Source: an uncultured Chlorobiaceae bacterium | GTDB taxonomy: Bacteria > Bacteroidota > Chlorobiia > Chlorobiales > Chlorobiaceae | Assembly: GCA_903882665.1 (NCBI GenBank) | Contig: CAIRXW010000014.1 | Span: forward strand, 62,001-126,000 | Length of the DNA stretch: 64,000 nt | Reading direction: 5' to 3' | Shown: piece by piece, positions 52,623-61,229 of the stretch | Position numbering within the stretch: the stretch's first letter is position 1 | Layout of the letters: every line of letters begins with the position of its first letter | Notes under the pieces: generated by a model | Seen by the model: only the letters and a program-made list of their open reading frames with translations | Databases searched by the model: none | Told to the model about the DNA's origin: nothing | Translations under genes and position numbers: made by a program

Positions 52623-55286
52623 ATGAAATCCCGGGAAATCAGACAATCTTTTTTGGATTATTTTTCTCAAAAAGATCATACCATCGTTCGTTCAGCCCCC
52701 GTTATTCCTGCCGATGATCCCACCCTGCTCTTTACCAATGCAGGCATGAACCAGTTCAAGGATGTCTTTTTGGGTAAGGGAACAAGGCCATACCTGCGGG
52801 CGGCAGATACACAGAAGTGCATCAGGGCATCTGGCAAGCATAATGACCTCGAAGATGTTGGCCGCGATACCTACCACCACACCTTTTTTGAAATGCTCGG
52901 TAACTGGTCATTCGGTGACTACTACAAGCAGGAGGCCATAACCTGGGCTTGGGAGCTGCTGACCGATGTGTGGAAGTTGCCGAAAGAGCGCCTCTACGCA
53001 ACCGTCTATCAAGATGACGATGAGAGCTTTCAGATATGGAAAACAGCGACCGATATCGACCCTGATCACATTATCCGCTTTGGTGACAAGGATAATTTCT
53101 GGGAGATGGGTGAAACCGGCCCCTGCGGTCCCTGTTCTGAAATTCATATTGATCTTACCGAAGATGGCTCGGGCCACAGTCTGGTCAATGTTGGCGACTA
53201 CCGGGTTATTGAGCTCTGGAACCTTGTCTTTATTCAATATAACCGCCAAAGTGACGGCTCCCTCGAACCGCTTCCGATGAAGCATGTCGATACCGGCATG
53301 GGCTTTGAGCGTGTTGCCGCCGTGATGCAGGGTAAAGGGTCAAACTACGACACCGACGTTTTTAAGCCGTTGTTCGACCGCATAACCGAAATTACCGGTG
53401 TCCCGTACGGCGCATCAATGGATGATCCGCTTGATATTGCCATGCGCGTCATTGCCGACCACGCCCGTACCCTCACCTTTGCCCTCTCCGACGGCGCGAT
53501 GCCCTCCAATGAAGGTCGCGGTTACGTGCTCCGCCGCATTCTCCGCCGCGCCCTCCGTTACTCGAAAAATCTTGGCTATAATGAGCCTATTCTTCATCAG
53601 CTCGTCGGCACGCTTGCCGTATCAATGGGTGATGTCTTTCCCGAACTGCAGAAACAGCAGGAGACGGTCAGCAAAATCATCAAGGCCGAAGAGGAGAGCT
53701 TTATTGTTACCCTTGACCGCGGTATTGAAATATTCAACGAAGTGATCGAAAAGGTACGATCAGCCAGCAGCACAACCATTACCGGTGAAGATGCCTTCAA
53801 ACTCTACGACACCTACGGTTTTCCCTTTGACTTGACCCGCCTTATGGCCTCCGATGTCGGCTTTTCAGTTGACGGTGAAGGTTTTGAACATTGCATGTTG
53901 CAGCAGAAAACCCGTGCAAGAACCGACCGCAAGGAAAAGCGACAGGTACAGGATGATGGGTTGCAATGGCTCTGGTTCAGCGACGTGCATCGTACCGACT
54001 TTGCAGGTTACGACCAGCTTGAGATGGCGGTTTCCATTACCGCCATGAAACAGATTCAGGGCAAGCTGCTTCTGGTGCTCGACCGCACCCCTTTTTATCC
54101 CGAAAGCGGTGGTCAGGTGGGCGACAGGGGCTGGATAGAGTCCGGCCGTTACCGTCTTCAGGTCTCCGATACCATCAAGGATGGCGATGCCATTGTTCAT
54201 ATTATTACCGAAGCCTTCGACAAGATTCTTGATACTGCCCTCAGTGTTGATGATCTCATGATTGATGAAAAGGAGCTTTCCGCTGAAGCCTCAGTAGATC
54301 GCCACCTGCGTCAGGATGCCGAGTGCAACCATACCGCGACCCATCTTATGCATGGCGCACTTCGCAGGATTCTGGGGCAGCACGTCCAGCAGAAAGGCTC
54401 ATTTGTCAATGCCGAACGGCTCCGTTTTGACTTCAGCCATTTTTCCCGCCTCTACGATGAGGAGATTGAGGCCGTTGAAGCCGAGGTAAACGAAGAGATC
54501 CGCAGAGCTGAACCGGTGCTCAAACATGCCGATGTTCTCTATGATGACGCTATTGCCAAAGGTGCACTTGCCTTTTTTGGCGACAAGTATGCCGACCGGG
54601 TACGGGTTATTGAAGTGCCTGGCATCTCGGTAGAACTTTGCGGCGGTACTCATGTCGACAATATCGGCCGTATCGGGCTGTTCAAGATTGTCAGTGAATC
54701 CTCGGTAGCATCGGGCGTTCGGCGTATCGAGGCTCTCACCGGAAAAGCGGCGGAAAAGCTCTTGTGGCAAGAGTATCGCGAAATGCAGCAGATTCGTCAT
54801 CTGCTTAAAGCAAAAGGGGATGAACCGGTACTGGAGAGGGTTGTCGAAATTATTGATGCAAAAAAAGAGCTGGAAAAAGAGCTCAGCGGGAGCAGGGTAG
54901 GCGCGCTTGTCAACTCCCTTGCGGCAGAACTTGACTCTTCGCCCGATATCGGCGGCTGCAGGCTCATGACAAAAGTCGTCGAAGGGGTGGACGGCGATAC
55001 CCTGCGCCAGGCTGCGCTTGCTTTGCGTGAAAAGCTGCCTTGTGCTGCTGGTTTGCTTTGCAGCGTGGAAGATGGAAAAGTATCACTGGTCAGCTTTGCC
55101 TCCGACAAAGCCGTCCGGGAACTCGGTATCGATGTCGGTAAACTGATCCGCGATGCTGCAAAGTGTGTGCAGGGCGGTGGCGGCGGCAAGCCTGAGTTCG
55201 CAACGGCTGGCGGCAAAGATGCGTCCGGCATTGGCAAGGCTTGTGAGCTTTTTATTGCCTCGGTCAAGAGAGCGCTACAGGCATGA
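52623..55286 (+). CDS. alaS: Alanyl-tRNA synthetase
   Basis: 887 aa class II synthetase. The catalytic N-terminus has [17 protein letters not shown] and motif 3-like [21 protein letters not shown]. The editing domain has [12 protein letters not shown] and the distal zinc ligands in [13 protein letters not shown]. The C-terminal C-Ala domain with a glycine-rich segment ([18 protein letters not shown]) is complete. A second helical linker is of normal length. It is followed by the tandem ferredoxins. Confidence 0.97.
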   Translation: MKSREIRQSFLDYFSQKDHTIVRSAPVIPADDPTLLFTNAGMNQFKDVFLGKGTRPYLRAADTQKCIRASGKHNDLEDVGRDTYHHTFFEMLGNWSFGDYYKQEAITWAWELLTDVWKLPKERLYATVYQDDDESFQIWKTATDIDPDHIIRFGDKDNFWEMGETGPCGPCSEIHIDLTEDGSGHSLVNVGDYRVIELWNLVFIQYNRQSDGSLEPLPMKHVDTGMGFERVAAVMQGKGSNYDTDVFKPLFDRITEITGVPYGASMDDPLDIAMRVIADHARTLTFALSDGAMPSNEGRGYVLRRILRRALRYSKNLGYNEPILHQLVGTLAVSMGDVFPELQKQQETVSKIIKAEEESFIVTLDRGIEIFNEVIEKVRSASSTTITGEDAFKLYDTYGFPFDLTRLMASDVGFSVDGEGFEHCMLQQKTRARTDRKEKRQVQDDGLQWLWFSDVHRTDFAGYDQLEMAVSITAMKQIQGKLLLVLDRTPFYPESGGQVGDRGWIESGRYRLQVSDTIKDGDAIVHIITEAFDKILDTALSVDDLMIDEKELSAEASVDRHLRQDAECNHTATHLMHGALRRILGQHVQQKGSFVNAERLRFDFSHFSRLYDEEIEAVEAEVNEEIRRAEPVLKHADVLYDDAIAKGALAFFGDKYADRVRVIEVPGISVELCGGTHVDNIGRIGLFKIVSESSVASGVRRIEALTGKAAEKLLWQEYREMQQIRHLLKAKGDEPVLERVVEIIDAKKELEKELSGSRVGALVNSLAAELDSSPDIGGCRLMTKVVEGVDGDTLRQAALALREKLPCAAGLLCSVEDGKVSLVSFASDKAVRELGIDVGKLIRDAAKCVQGGGGGKPEFATAGGKDASGIGKACELFIASVKRALQA

Positions 55287-55412
55287 ATGAACAACAAATG
55301 ATCGGTTATGCTGTTTCTTGACTGCTTTTTCGGGCGATGCTCAAAGCCCTCATGCGATAGCTGTGCCTTGCGGCTTGTCCGTTCGCTGCGCCTCGCGCTC
55401 AAGTTGCGCGCG

Positions 55413-55802
55413 ATGAAGCAGGAAGAAGAGTCGTTCGTTGCTCCTGTTGGTTCGTGGGAGAAACCGGAGACGGTGGCCTTGCATACCAGGACGACGCAAC
55501 CAAAACAGAATGCAACAAAAAAACGGAAGCGACTGGTCGCCCCGAGGGAGGAGATTGCGTGGTATCCTCTGATCAAGCCGGAGCTTTGCAACGGCTGCGG
55601 CGACTGCAAGGTACTCTGCAAGCCCGGCGTCTTCGAGTTGGGCGAGCCCGACCCCACAGGCATCTGCCGCCCGAAACTGATTGTCGCGCATCCATACAAA
55701 TGTTTAGTACTCTGTACCAGATGCGTGCCCATCTGTACCTCCGGAGCCATTATTCTCCCCCCGAAGGAGGAGTTTGAACACTTCGTGGAATATCTGGACT
55801 GA
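55413..55802 (+). CDS. Two-cluster ferredoxin-like protein, copy 1
   Basis: 129 aa from MKQEEESF; the frame runs 35 codons further upstream without homology. It has an N-terminal basic stretch ([18 protein letters not shown]), then [14 protein letters not shown] and [12 protein letters not shown]. The first site is a standard CxxCxxCxxxC; the second reads CxxxCxxCxxxC, with one extra residue after its first Cys. A paralogue with the same layout lies 52 bases downstream. It probably shuttles low-potential electrons; its partner is unknown. Confidence 0.8.
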   Translation: MKQEEESFVAPVGSWEKPETVALHTRTTQPKQNATKKRKRLVAPREEIAWYPLIKPELCNGCGDCKVLCKPGVFELGEPDPTGICRPKLIVAHPYKCLVLCTRCVPICTSGAIILPPKEEFEHFVEYLD

Positions 55803-55854
55803 CAACAAGCCAGCCAGAAAAGAGCCGAAAAGAATAAAACCAACGGAGAGCATC

Positions 55855-56157
55855 ATGAGTGGTTCAGCATCGCCAGCAAAGAAAAAACGAAAGCTTCTTC
55901 TCCCCCGCGAAGAGATTGCCTGGTTTCCGGAACTTGACGCTACACTCTGCAACGGCTGCGGCGACTGCGAGGAGCTCTGCAAACCGGGAGTGTTTGCCCT
56001 CGGAGAGCCCGAAGGGGTCAAACGGGCCAGAATGACCGTTGCAAACCCCTACAACTGTGTTGTGCAGTGCACCCGCTGCGAACCGGTCTGTCCTTCCGGC
56101 GCCATCAGTTTGCCCCTCAAGAAAGATTTTGACCAGTTTGTGGAGTATGTTGACTGA
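55855..56157 (+). CDS. Two-cluster ferredoxin-like protein, copy 2
   Basis: 100 aa from MSGSASPAKKKRK. It shares the layout of copy 1 (LPREEIAWFP; CNGCGDCEELCKPG; CVVQCTRCEPVCPSGAI; ending FVEYVD versus FVEYLD), with near-identical codons around the first cluster, so the pair is a tandem duplication. The second cluster again reads CxxxCxxCxxxC. It lacks the long N-terminal extension of copy 1. The 3' end overlaps the convergent serB end by 41 bases. Confidence 0.85.
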   Translation: MSGSASPAKKKRKLLLPREEIAWFPELDATLCNGCGDCEELCKPGVFALGEPEGVKRARMTVANPYNCVVQCTRCEPVCPSGAISLPLKKDFDQFVEYVD

Positions 56158-57370
56158 CCGAAAGGTCGTCACGATCCCTGAACCCCATCAGATAGAGGAT
56201 AGCATCAAGCCCAAGCGTTGAAATGGCCTGCTTTGCGCTCTCCCGCACAATCGGTTTTGCCCTGAAGGCAATACCGAGGCCTGCCTTTCCAAGCATCGGC
56301 AGGTCATTGGCGCCGTCACCCACCGCAATGGTCTGCTCCAGCCGTATATTCTCCTTTCGTGCAATAATCTCCAGAAGTTCAGCTTTTCTTTTCCCGTCAA
56401 CGACCTGGCCAAGGACGTTTCCGGTCAGTTTACCATCCTCGATTTCGAGTGTGTTGGCATAGACATAATCGATATTTAGCTTTTTCTGCAGGTAGTGACC
56501 GAAATAGGTAAAGCCGCCGGAGATGACGGCAGTTTTAAACCCAAGATTGTGCAGGTTATGAAAGAGCGTTTCAGCCCCCTCGGTCAACTGAAGCCGTTGG
56601 GCAATTGTTTCAAGCACCCGTTCGTCAAGCCCCTTCAACAAAGAGACCCTCCGCTGCAGGCTCCCCGTAAAGTCAATCTCACCCCGCATCGCCTGCTCCG
56701 TAATGGCCGCCACCTCTTCTCCCACACCCGCCTCAAGAGCCAGTTCGTCAATTACCTCCGAGGTAATAAGCGTCGAGTCCATATCAAACACAACCAAACG
56801 GCGGTTACGGCGAAAAATATTGTCCTCCTGAAAGGCGATATCAACACCAAGGCTGTCCGTAATGGCAACCATCTGCTCCCGAAAACGGTTTTCGTTCTCA
56901 AGCGTCCCCCGTATCGAAAACTCCACGCAGGCCTTTGTGCCAGCTTTGCTGTTTTCAAGGGGAATGCGTCCCGAAAGGCGGTTGATGGTATTAATATTGA
57001 GGCCATGTTCCGCAATGATTGTCGATACCCGTTCCAGTTGCTCGGCCGTAATCTTGCGTGCGAGCAGTGAGAGCAGATAATGGTGCTTTCCCTGCTCCTG
57101 CACCCACTTCTCATACTCCGAGTCTGTCACCGGAGTAAAGGTGATCTGAATGCCAAGCGTATGGGCGCAAAAGAGCAGATCCTTCAGCACCGGCGAAGAG
57201 GCCGACTCCTTCGGTACCTCCACCAGCATCCCCAGCGAAAGATGGTTATGAATCACCGCCTGGCCGATATCAAGCACCGGTATTCTGGCGTCAGCAAGAA
57301 TGGCCGCAATTTTCGACGTCAGCCCCGGTTTGTCGGGGCCTGTAATATTGATAAGGAGAAGTTCTCTCAT
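56117..57370 (-). CDS. serB: Phosphoserine phosphatase with N-terminal ACT domains
   Basis: 417 aa HAD-family enzyme converting phosphoserine to serine. The N-terminal half holds two ACT-like domains (about residues 1-75 and 100-175). The catalytic HAD motif DMDSTLITSEVIDELA, the second motif SGGFTYFGHYL and the third VGDGANDLPMLGKAGLGIAF are present. The C-terminus runs about 20 residues past the core (SVSQHTPQTGQNLS) and overlaps the opposite ferredoxin gene. Confidence 0.93.
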   Translation of the reverse strand: MRELLLINITGPDKPGLTSKIAAILADARIPVLDIGQAVIHNHLSLGMLVEVPKESASSPVLKDLLFCAHTLGIQITFTPVTDSEYEKWVQEQGKHHYLLSLLARKITAEQLERVSTIIAEHGLNINTINRLSGRIPLENSKAGTKACVEFSIRGTLENENRFREQMVAITDSLGVDIAFQEDNIFRRNRRLVVFDMDSTLITSEVIDELALEAGVGEEVAAITEQAMRGEIDFTGSLQRRVSLLKGLDERVLETIAQRLQLTEGAETLFHNLHNLGFKTAVISGGFTYFGHYLQKKLNIDYVYANTLEIEDGKLTGNVLGQVVDGKRKAELLEIIARKENIRLEQTIAVGDGANDLPMLGKAGLGIAFRAKPIVRESAKQAISTLGLDAILYLMGFRDRDDLSVSQHTPQTGQNLS

Positions 57371-57648
57371 GGTGGCTTGGTAAGGTTATTCGCACCTGGT
57401 GGCGATATCAACAAAACATTGTATGGTAATGCATTGATGAGTCTGTCCGATTTTTTGGAAAAATGTCAGTCAAGATAGTGTTGTTTTGTGGAACCGGCAA
57501 AAATGGTGACGGTTACGATAACTGGCGTGCATCTGTACCTCGGGGTGGGTGATGATAGCTCTCGGGGGTTGATATTTTTTACTGGACACTACTGACTGCG
57601 TGCGCTTTATTGAGTAGTTACAAGATGTTTTTCGCTGTGTTTATTTGA

Positions 57649-57984
57649 GTGCATGATATTATTTCGCTATACTTTCAGTGGGTTGTCGTTGGGGGTAAGG
57701 CGAGCGATGGATCAACGAAAACCGTCGAAGAGGGACGGCACCATATTGATGAGTCACTGATTCAAAAGGCGGTTAAAAATGCATCTTTTCATGCACAATT
57801 GACAAAACGGGCCACTTGCCATACATTTCGGCACTCTTTTGCAACTCATTTACTTGAGGCAGGGTATGATATTCGAACTATTCAGGAACTAATGGGGCAT
57901 AAGGATGTAAGCACCACGATGATTTATACGCATGTTTTAAACAAAGGCGGTCATGGAGTAAAAAGTCCTGTTGACGGCTTGTGA
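57649..57984 (+). pseudogene. intI: Integron integrase (IntI), C-terminal remnant
   Basis: 111 aa covering only the catalytic end of a tyrosine recombinase. It contains [37 protein letters not shown] (the second catalytic Arg and a His), [16 protein letters not shown] (His and the nucleophile Tyr) and the integron-integrase tail [12 protein letters not shown]. These last segments match IntI rather than XerC/D or phage integrases. The N-terminal two thirds, including the first catalytic Arg, are missing; a stop lies directly upstream in the same frame. It reads toward the cassette region, which is the reverse of the usual arrangement. Confidence 0.88.
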
Positions 57985-58003
57985 GCAACGTTTTTATGCC
58001 GAT

Positions 58004-58104
58004 CCATATAAGACGTTGACATAAAACGTAACAATAGATTTAAGTGATTTATAAAAAATCGGTTGGCGATGTTTTGAGTGGTTTGAAAATGACGTCTTAT
58101 ATGG
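58004..58104. repeat. 13-bp inverted repeat enclosing 75 bp, between intI remnant and cassette
   Basis: CCATATAAGACGT (58004-58016) and its exact reverse complement ACGTCTTATATGG (58092-58104). No reading frame lies between. It may be the footprint of a small mobile element or part of a structured recombination site. Confidence 0.8.
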
Positions 58105-58157
58105 TTTATAATTCAAAAATCCGCAGTATAGGCGGATCAATCTAAATATTGTTAGGC
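58028..58157 (+). other. Tentative attC-like site upstream of the metalloprotease cassette
   Basis: The right end is a perfect integron core site GTTAGGC (58151-58157). About 130 bases to the left, ACGTAACAATAGATTT resembles the reverse complement of the right end (CTAACAATATTTAGATT), as expected for R and L boxes. A 6-bp stem (ATCCGC/GCGGAT) lies just left of the right boxes. Alternatively GTTAGGC is the crossover of an attI site. It marks the left border of the cassette. Confidence 0.42.
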
Positions 58158-58189
58158 AATAACCACGGAAGACTCAAGGGGGCTTAAGA

Positions 58190-59911
58190 ATGTCTAAACA
58201 GATTTTAGCTGGTGGAGAGGCAGGTTCTCTCTATGTCGTCACCGAGGATGGAGATCTTCTGTGGTATGGCGACGCCAATCGCAACGGGGTAACCGGTTGG
58301 GCTCCAGGTTCCGGCAATCTGATTGGTTCCGGTTGGGAGGATTTTCGCCTGGTTTTCGGTGGCGCCGACGGAATCCTCTACGGCATCAAGAACGACGGCG
58401 ACCTACTCTGGTATCGCGACGCCAATCGCAACGGGGTAACCGGCTGGGCCGCCAATTCCGGCAATCGCATCGGCTCCGGCTGGCAGGACTTTCGCCTCGC
58501 ATTCGGGGGCGCAGATGGAATCATCTATGGCATCAAGAACAACGGCGACCTGCTCTGGTATCGCGACGCGCATCGCAACGGGACGCCCGGCTGGGCCGCC
58601 AATTCCGGCAATCGCATCGGGTCGGGCTGGAATGAATACGCCCACGCGCTCTCCGGCGGCCAAGGAATCATCTATGGGGTCGATCCGGTGGGACGCCTGC
58701 ACTGGTACGTCGATGTTTCGCGCAACGGCACACCGGGGTGGGGGCAGCGATCGGGCGATGTCATTGGCACCGGCTGGCTGGGCATTCAATGGAGTCCGGC
58801 GCTCGCCACGTTCGGGCACAGCACGATGCGCCAACAAGGCAAGCCGGCACTCGGGCCTCGTCGGCTGCTGGTGATTCTGGCGGAATACGCGAACGATGCG
58901 GCCAACAACTTCCCGACGTTCTCTAGTCTGCACGCGATCGAGTACTACGAGCGTCTCGGGTTCGGACAGCAACAGCCGCCCTTCTCGACGAAGGATCCGG
59001 TCAACCCGGCGAGTCTCGATGGGTACTTTCGCCAGTGTTCCGGAAGCCGGTTCTGGCTCGAGCGCGCCGGCCTGCTCGGCCCAATCGCAATGGGCGCACT
59101 CAACGATCCCGGGCCGGAGGCGCGATCACAACGAATACTCGAACAGGCGGCCCTACTCAATCCCCGCATCTTCTTCGACGCCGATCTTGATAGCGACGAC
59201 ATCGTCACGTCAAGCGAGATGCTCGTTCTGATCGTCGAGAACATTGCCGCGCTGCAACCGGCCAATCGCGACAATCTCCCGTTGCAGTTAAAATGGCAGA
59301 TCGGCCCCATCGCGTTGAACAAGACCGTCACCCTGCACGTCGCATTTGCTGGCCCGCTCACACCGTTCTACCAGATCGCGCACGAGCTTTCGCATTCACT
59401 CGGTACGCAGGATATGTATAACAACGGTGCCGGGAACTCGTTAATAACGCTAATGGGCGGTTACTCGTTCTTCGGCAACGATCAGGGCACGGTTCACCTT
59501 GACGCTTGGCACAAGCTCGCATTGGGCTGGTGTGAACCCCGCCGACGCCGCCTCACACGTCCAGGCGATGAGTTGCTGCTCGAGATCACGCCAAGTCGCC
59601 CCACCGCCCCGATCATCCTGTGGCATCCGAGTCGTGGGACGAGCGACTATTTTCTGGTGGAGAGGCGGTCATTTCAGGGTGTCAATCACGCCTATGACAG
59701 CGGTTTAGCCAATAACGGTGACGGCGCACTGATCTGGCGGGTGGGGGGCGGCATGGTCGCCCACCTCGGCGCACCCAACCTGAATGTCGGCGGCAGCGGC
59801 GTCTGGGTTGGCGGCCAGACAACGCCGCCCTTGCCCTGGAGCGACGGCAGCTCCTCCGGGGTACGTCTGGCGTTTCGCTCGTTTCCGAACTTCCGGGTTG
59901 CCTGGGCATGA
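58190..59911 (+). CDS. Tachylectin-like repeat and M6-type zinc metalloprotease fusion (integron cassette gene)
   Basis: 573 aa. Residues 1 to about 190 are four repeats of about 46 aa, each with GDLLWYRDANRNG-like and IGSGW elements, the pattern of the tachylectin-2 sugar-binding propeller; repeats 2 and 3 are near-identical in DNA. From about 215 on is a metalloprotease: LLVILAEYAND, a SLDGYFRQCSGSRFW segment, zinc motif HELSHSLGTQD (H398, E399, H402, D408), LMGGYSFFG and AWHKLALGW, as in M6/immune-inhibitor-A peptidases. No signal peptide or membrane helix. Clearly GC-richer than neighbours. Bounded by integron-type sites, so it is a foreign cassette. Possible role: cleaving glycoproteins of competitors, predators or hosts. 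Confidence 0.82.
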   Translation: MSKQILAGGEAGSLYVVTEDGDLLWYGDANRNGVTGWAPGSGNLIGSGWEDFRLVFGGADGILYGIKNDGDLLWYRDANRNGVTGWAANSGNRIGSGWQDFRLAFGGADGIIYGIKNNGDLLWYRDAHRNGTPGWAANSGNRIGSGWNEYAHALSGGQGIIYGVDPVGRLHWYVDVSRNGTPGWGQRSGDVIGTGWLGIQWSPALATFGHSTMRQQGKPALGPRRLLVILAEYANDAANNFPTFSSLHAIEYYERLGFGQQQPPFSTKDPVNPASLDGYFRQCSGSRFWLERAGLLGPIAMGALNDPGPEARSQRILEQAALLNPRIFFDADLDSDDIVTSSEMLVLIVENIAALQPANRDNLPLQLKWQIGPIALNKTVTLHVAFAGPLTPFYQIAHELSHSLGTQDMYNNGAGNSLITLMGGYSFFGNDQGTVHLDAWHKLALGWCEPRRRRLTRPGDELLLEITPSRPTAPIILWHPSRGTSDYFLVERRSFQGVNHAYDSGLANNGDGALIWRVGGGMVAHLGAPNLNVGGSGVWVGGQTTPPLPWSDGSSSGVRLAFRSFPNFRVAWA

Positions 59912-59950
59912 GGCCAGGCAGAAATGATCGGTGTAGGATTGATTTTCTGA

Positions 59951-60047
59951 GCCGAACCAGCCGTTGCAGCAGACAGGGCCGGCATTATGGCTTTTCGAGG
60001 CATGAAGTCTTTGCAGCCGGCCCCGCTGCTGAACTCTGTCGTTAACT
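59951..60047 (+). other. attC recombination site (97 bp) at the end of the metalloprotease cassette
   Basis: Left core box GCCGAAC (59951-59957) and right box GTTAACT (60041-60047) are each followed inward by 9 bases and then by CAGCAG or its complement CTGCTG. An inner stem GGGCCGGC/GCCGGCCC completes the hairpin. The equal spacing on both arms is the attC R-L arrangement. The right box differs from GTTRRRY at one position. It lies 40 bases after the stop codon, as in integron cassettes. Confidence 0.68.
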
Positions 60048-60093
60048 AACGATTAAAAAAGAAATAGTCGTAAACCCACCATTAAAGAGTTCG

Positions 60094-60513
60094 ATGATGA
60101 AATCATTCATGGATGCTGATAATAAAACGATTGGCAAAGAGGTAGAAGCTCAATTCACTTTGCTCATTTCTGCAATAAATCAGTCAAACGCTGAGGCATG
60201 GCAGGAGTATTATAGCAAGGAGTTTTTTTTGTCGGCAATCGTCAACACCGATCAGTATGCAACGCGAAGCGCCTGGGTGGATACCATAACAAAATATTTC
60301 TCGATGAGGGATGGTCAGCAGGTGGAACCATTCGACGTGCATGTTACGGCACTGACTCCAGACTTGGCTTTTCTGACGAGTCAAGAGAGGTGTGAGATGT
60401 GGCCGAAAGATGGGAAAAACGTTAAGCTCAAACATGTTTTTTCCATGCTATGGAAAAAGGAGCAAGACGGCTGGAAGATTCTGCATTCTCATGAATCATG
60501 GGTTGAAGAGTAA
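60094..60513 (+). CDS. SnoaL-like/DUF4440 (NTF2-fold) protein
   Basis: 139 aa with the NTF2-like layout: an N-terminal helix (EVEAQFTLLISAINQSNAEAWQEYYSKEFF), a strand with D-P/A-type elements and a C-terminal WKKEQDGWKILHSHESW, typical of SnoaL-like domains. Such domains include cyclases, isomerases and toxin-immunity proteins; no active site can be assigned. It follows the attC of the preceding cassette by 47 bases in the same orientation, so it is probably a second cassette. No convincing attC was found after it, and base composition is closer to the host than in the first cassette. Confidence 0.68.
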   Translation: MMKSFMDADNKTIGKEVEAQFTLLISAINQSNAEAWQEYYSKEFFLSAIVNTDQYATRSAWVDTITKYFSMRDGQQVEPFDVHVTALTPDLAFLTSQERCEMWPKDGKNVKLKHVFSMLWKKEQDGWKILHSHESWVEE

Positions 60514-60657
60514 CATTCTTCAACGATTGAAGTGGTAATGCATTTCAACGCTAACCCTGGGTGATTCTTGTTTTCCGATCACGCCTCTGATGCAGCATTG
60601 GTTATTTTGTGTGAATTCTGCTGTCTTGTTGTTGCGAACTTACAATAGCAATAGTCT

Positions 60658-60990
60658 TTAGCCCCTGTCGTGGTGCATTCGTTGATCGACATAAGAACGC
60701 AATACGGCGTTTATTTTAGTCTGATAGCCCTTCCCCTGATTGCGGAAAAATTTTAGCACGTCATAGTCAACGCGCATGTTGAGGATGGCCTTGGGTTGCG
60801 GTAATTCTACTGAGGTTTTCGACCAATCAACCACCATGCCTGCTTCGTCGGGATCGGAAGCAATCGCCGCTTCAATCTCCTCATCCGTCATAGCAGCAGC
60901 CTGCGCCCAGTTACTTTTGCTCTCGCCGTGCTCCTGCATTGCGCGTAATTCCTTATCCGTGTACTTGACGATACGCTCTTTCCTCGCCAT
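60658..60990 (-). CDS. brnA: BrnA-type antitoxin
   Basis: 110 aa. The C-terminal ribbon-helix-helix (KAILNMRVDYDVLKFFRNQGKGYQTKINAVLRSYV) is the BrnA DNA-binding and BrnT-neutralising module, preceded by an acidic segment (AMTDEEIEAAIASDPDEAGM). AGGAGG ribosome-binding site 8 bases upstream fixes the ATG. It begins inside the 3' end of brnT (38-base overlap), the usual brnT-brnA order. Confidence 0.88.
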   Translation of the reverse strand: MARKERIVKYTDKELRAMQEHGESKSNWAQAAAMTDEEIEAAIASDPDEAGMVVDWSKTSVELPQPKAILNMRVDYDVLKFFRNQGKGYQTKINAVLRSYVDQRMHHDRG

Positions 60991-61219
60991 GTCGTGCCCT
61001 CCTGAATGATAGTATTCTTCGAGTCTCTTCTCGCCATGTCCAGACGACGGTATGAAACTTCCCGCCGATGATGGCTATCGTGAGAAATCGCGCTTCAACG
61101 GGATAATTCGATGGAGCGGTGATGGTCTTTCGTCCATCAAAAAGCAGTTGCGCATCTATAAAATCAAGGCCATGCTTTTCAAGGTTCCGTAACCGCTTGT
61201 CTTCGTCCCATTCAAACAT
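60953..61219 (-). CDS. brnT: BrnT-type ribonuclease toxin
   Basis: 88 aa with the full BrnT pattern: FEWDEDKRLRNLEKHGLDF at the N-terminus, then a strand region RFLTIAIIGGKFHTVVWTWR and the C-terminal RRILSFRRARHGEERAY. BrnT is a RelE-fold ribosome-independent RNase that inhibits translation. It is the first gene of the leftward brnT-brnA operon and has a palindrome at its start that may be the BrnA operator. Confidence 0.9.
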   Translation of the reverse strand: MFEWDEDKRLRNLEKHGLDFIDAQLLFDGRKTITAPSNYPVEARFLTIAIIGGKFHTVVWTWREETRRILSFRRARHGEERAYRQVHG

Positions 61220-61229
61220 TGTTTACAAT
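61218..61229 (-). promoter_or_regulatory. Palindrome at the brnT start, candidate BrnA operator
   Basis: On the minus strand, ATTGT-AA-ACAAT overlaps the brnT initiation codon. BrnA is known to repress its own operon through ribbon-helix-helix binding to a palindromic site near the start. The site is short, so this is only a suggestion. Confidence 0.35.

Noticed and set aside
55287-55412. N-terminal 35 codons of the first ferredoxin frame
   Set aside because: The stretch has no resemblance to ferredoxins and the downstream ATG gives a layout matching the second copy.
57649-57984. Phage or Xer-type site-specific recombinase
   Set aside because: The C-terminal [10 protein letters not shown] tail and the RHHIDES segment match integron integrases better than XerC/XerD or phage integrases.
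59692-60003. Leftward frames opposite the metalloprotease gene
   Set aside because: They are long only because of GC-rich codon bias in the real gene; composition and motifs support the plus-strand reading only.
60514-60657. attC site after the SnoaL gene
   Set aside because: CTTCAACGATTGAAG and CGCTAAC elements hint at boxes, but no paired R and L boxes with correct spacing could be found.
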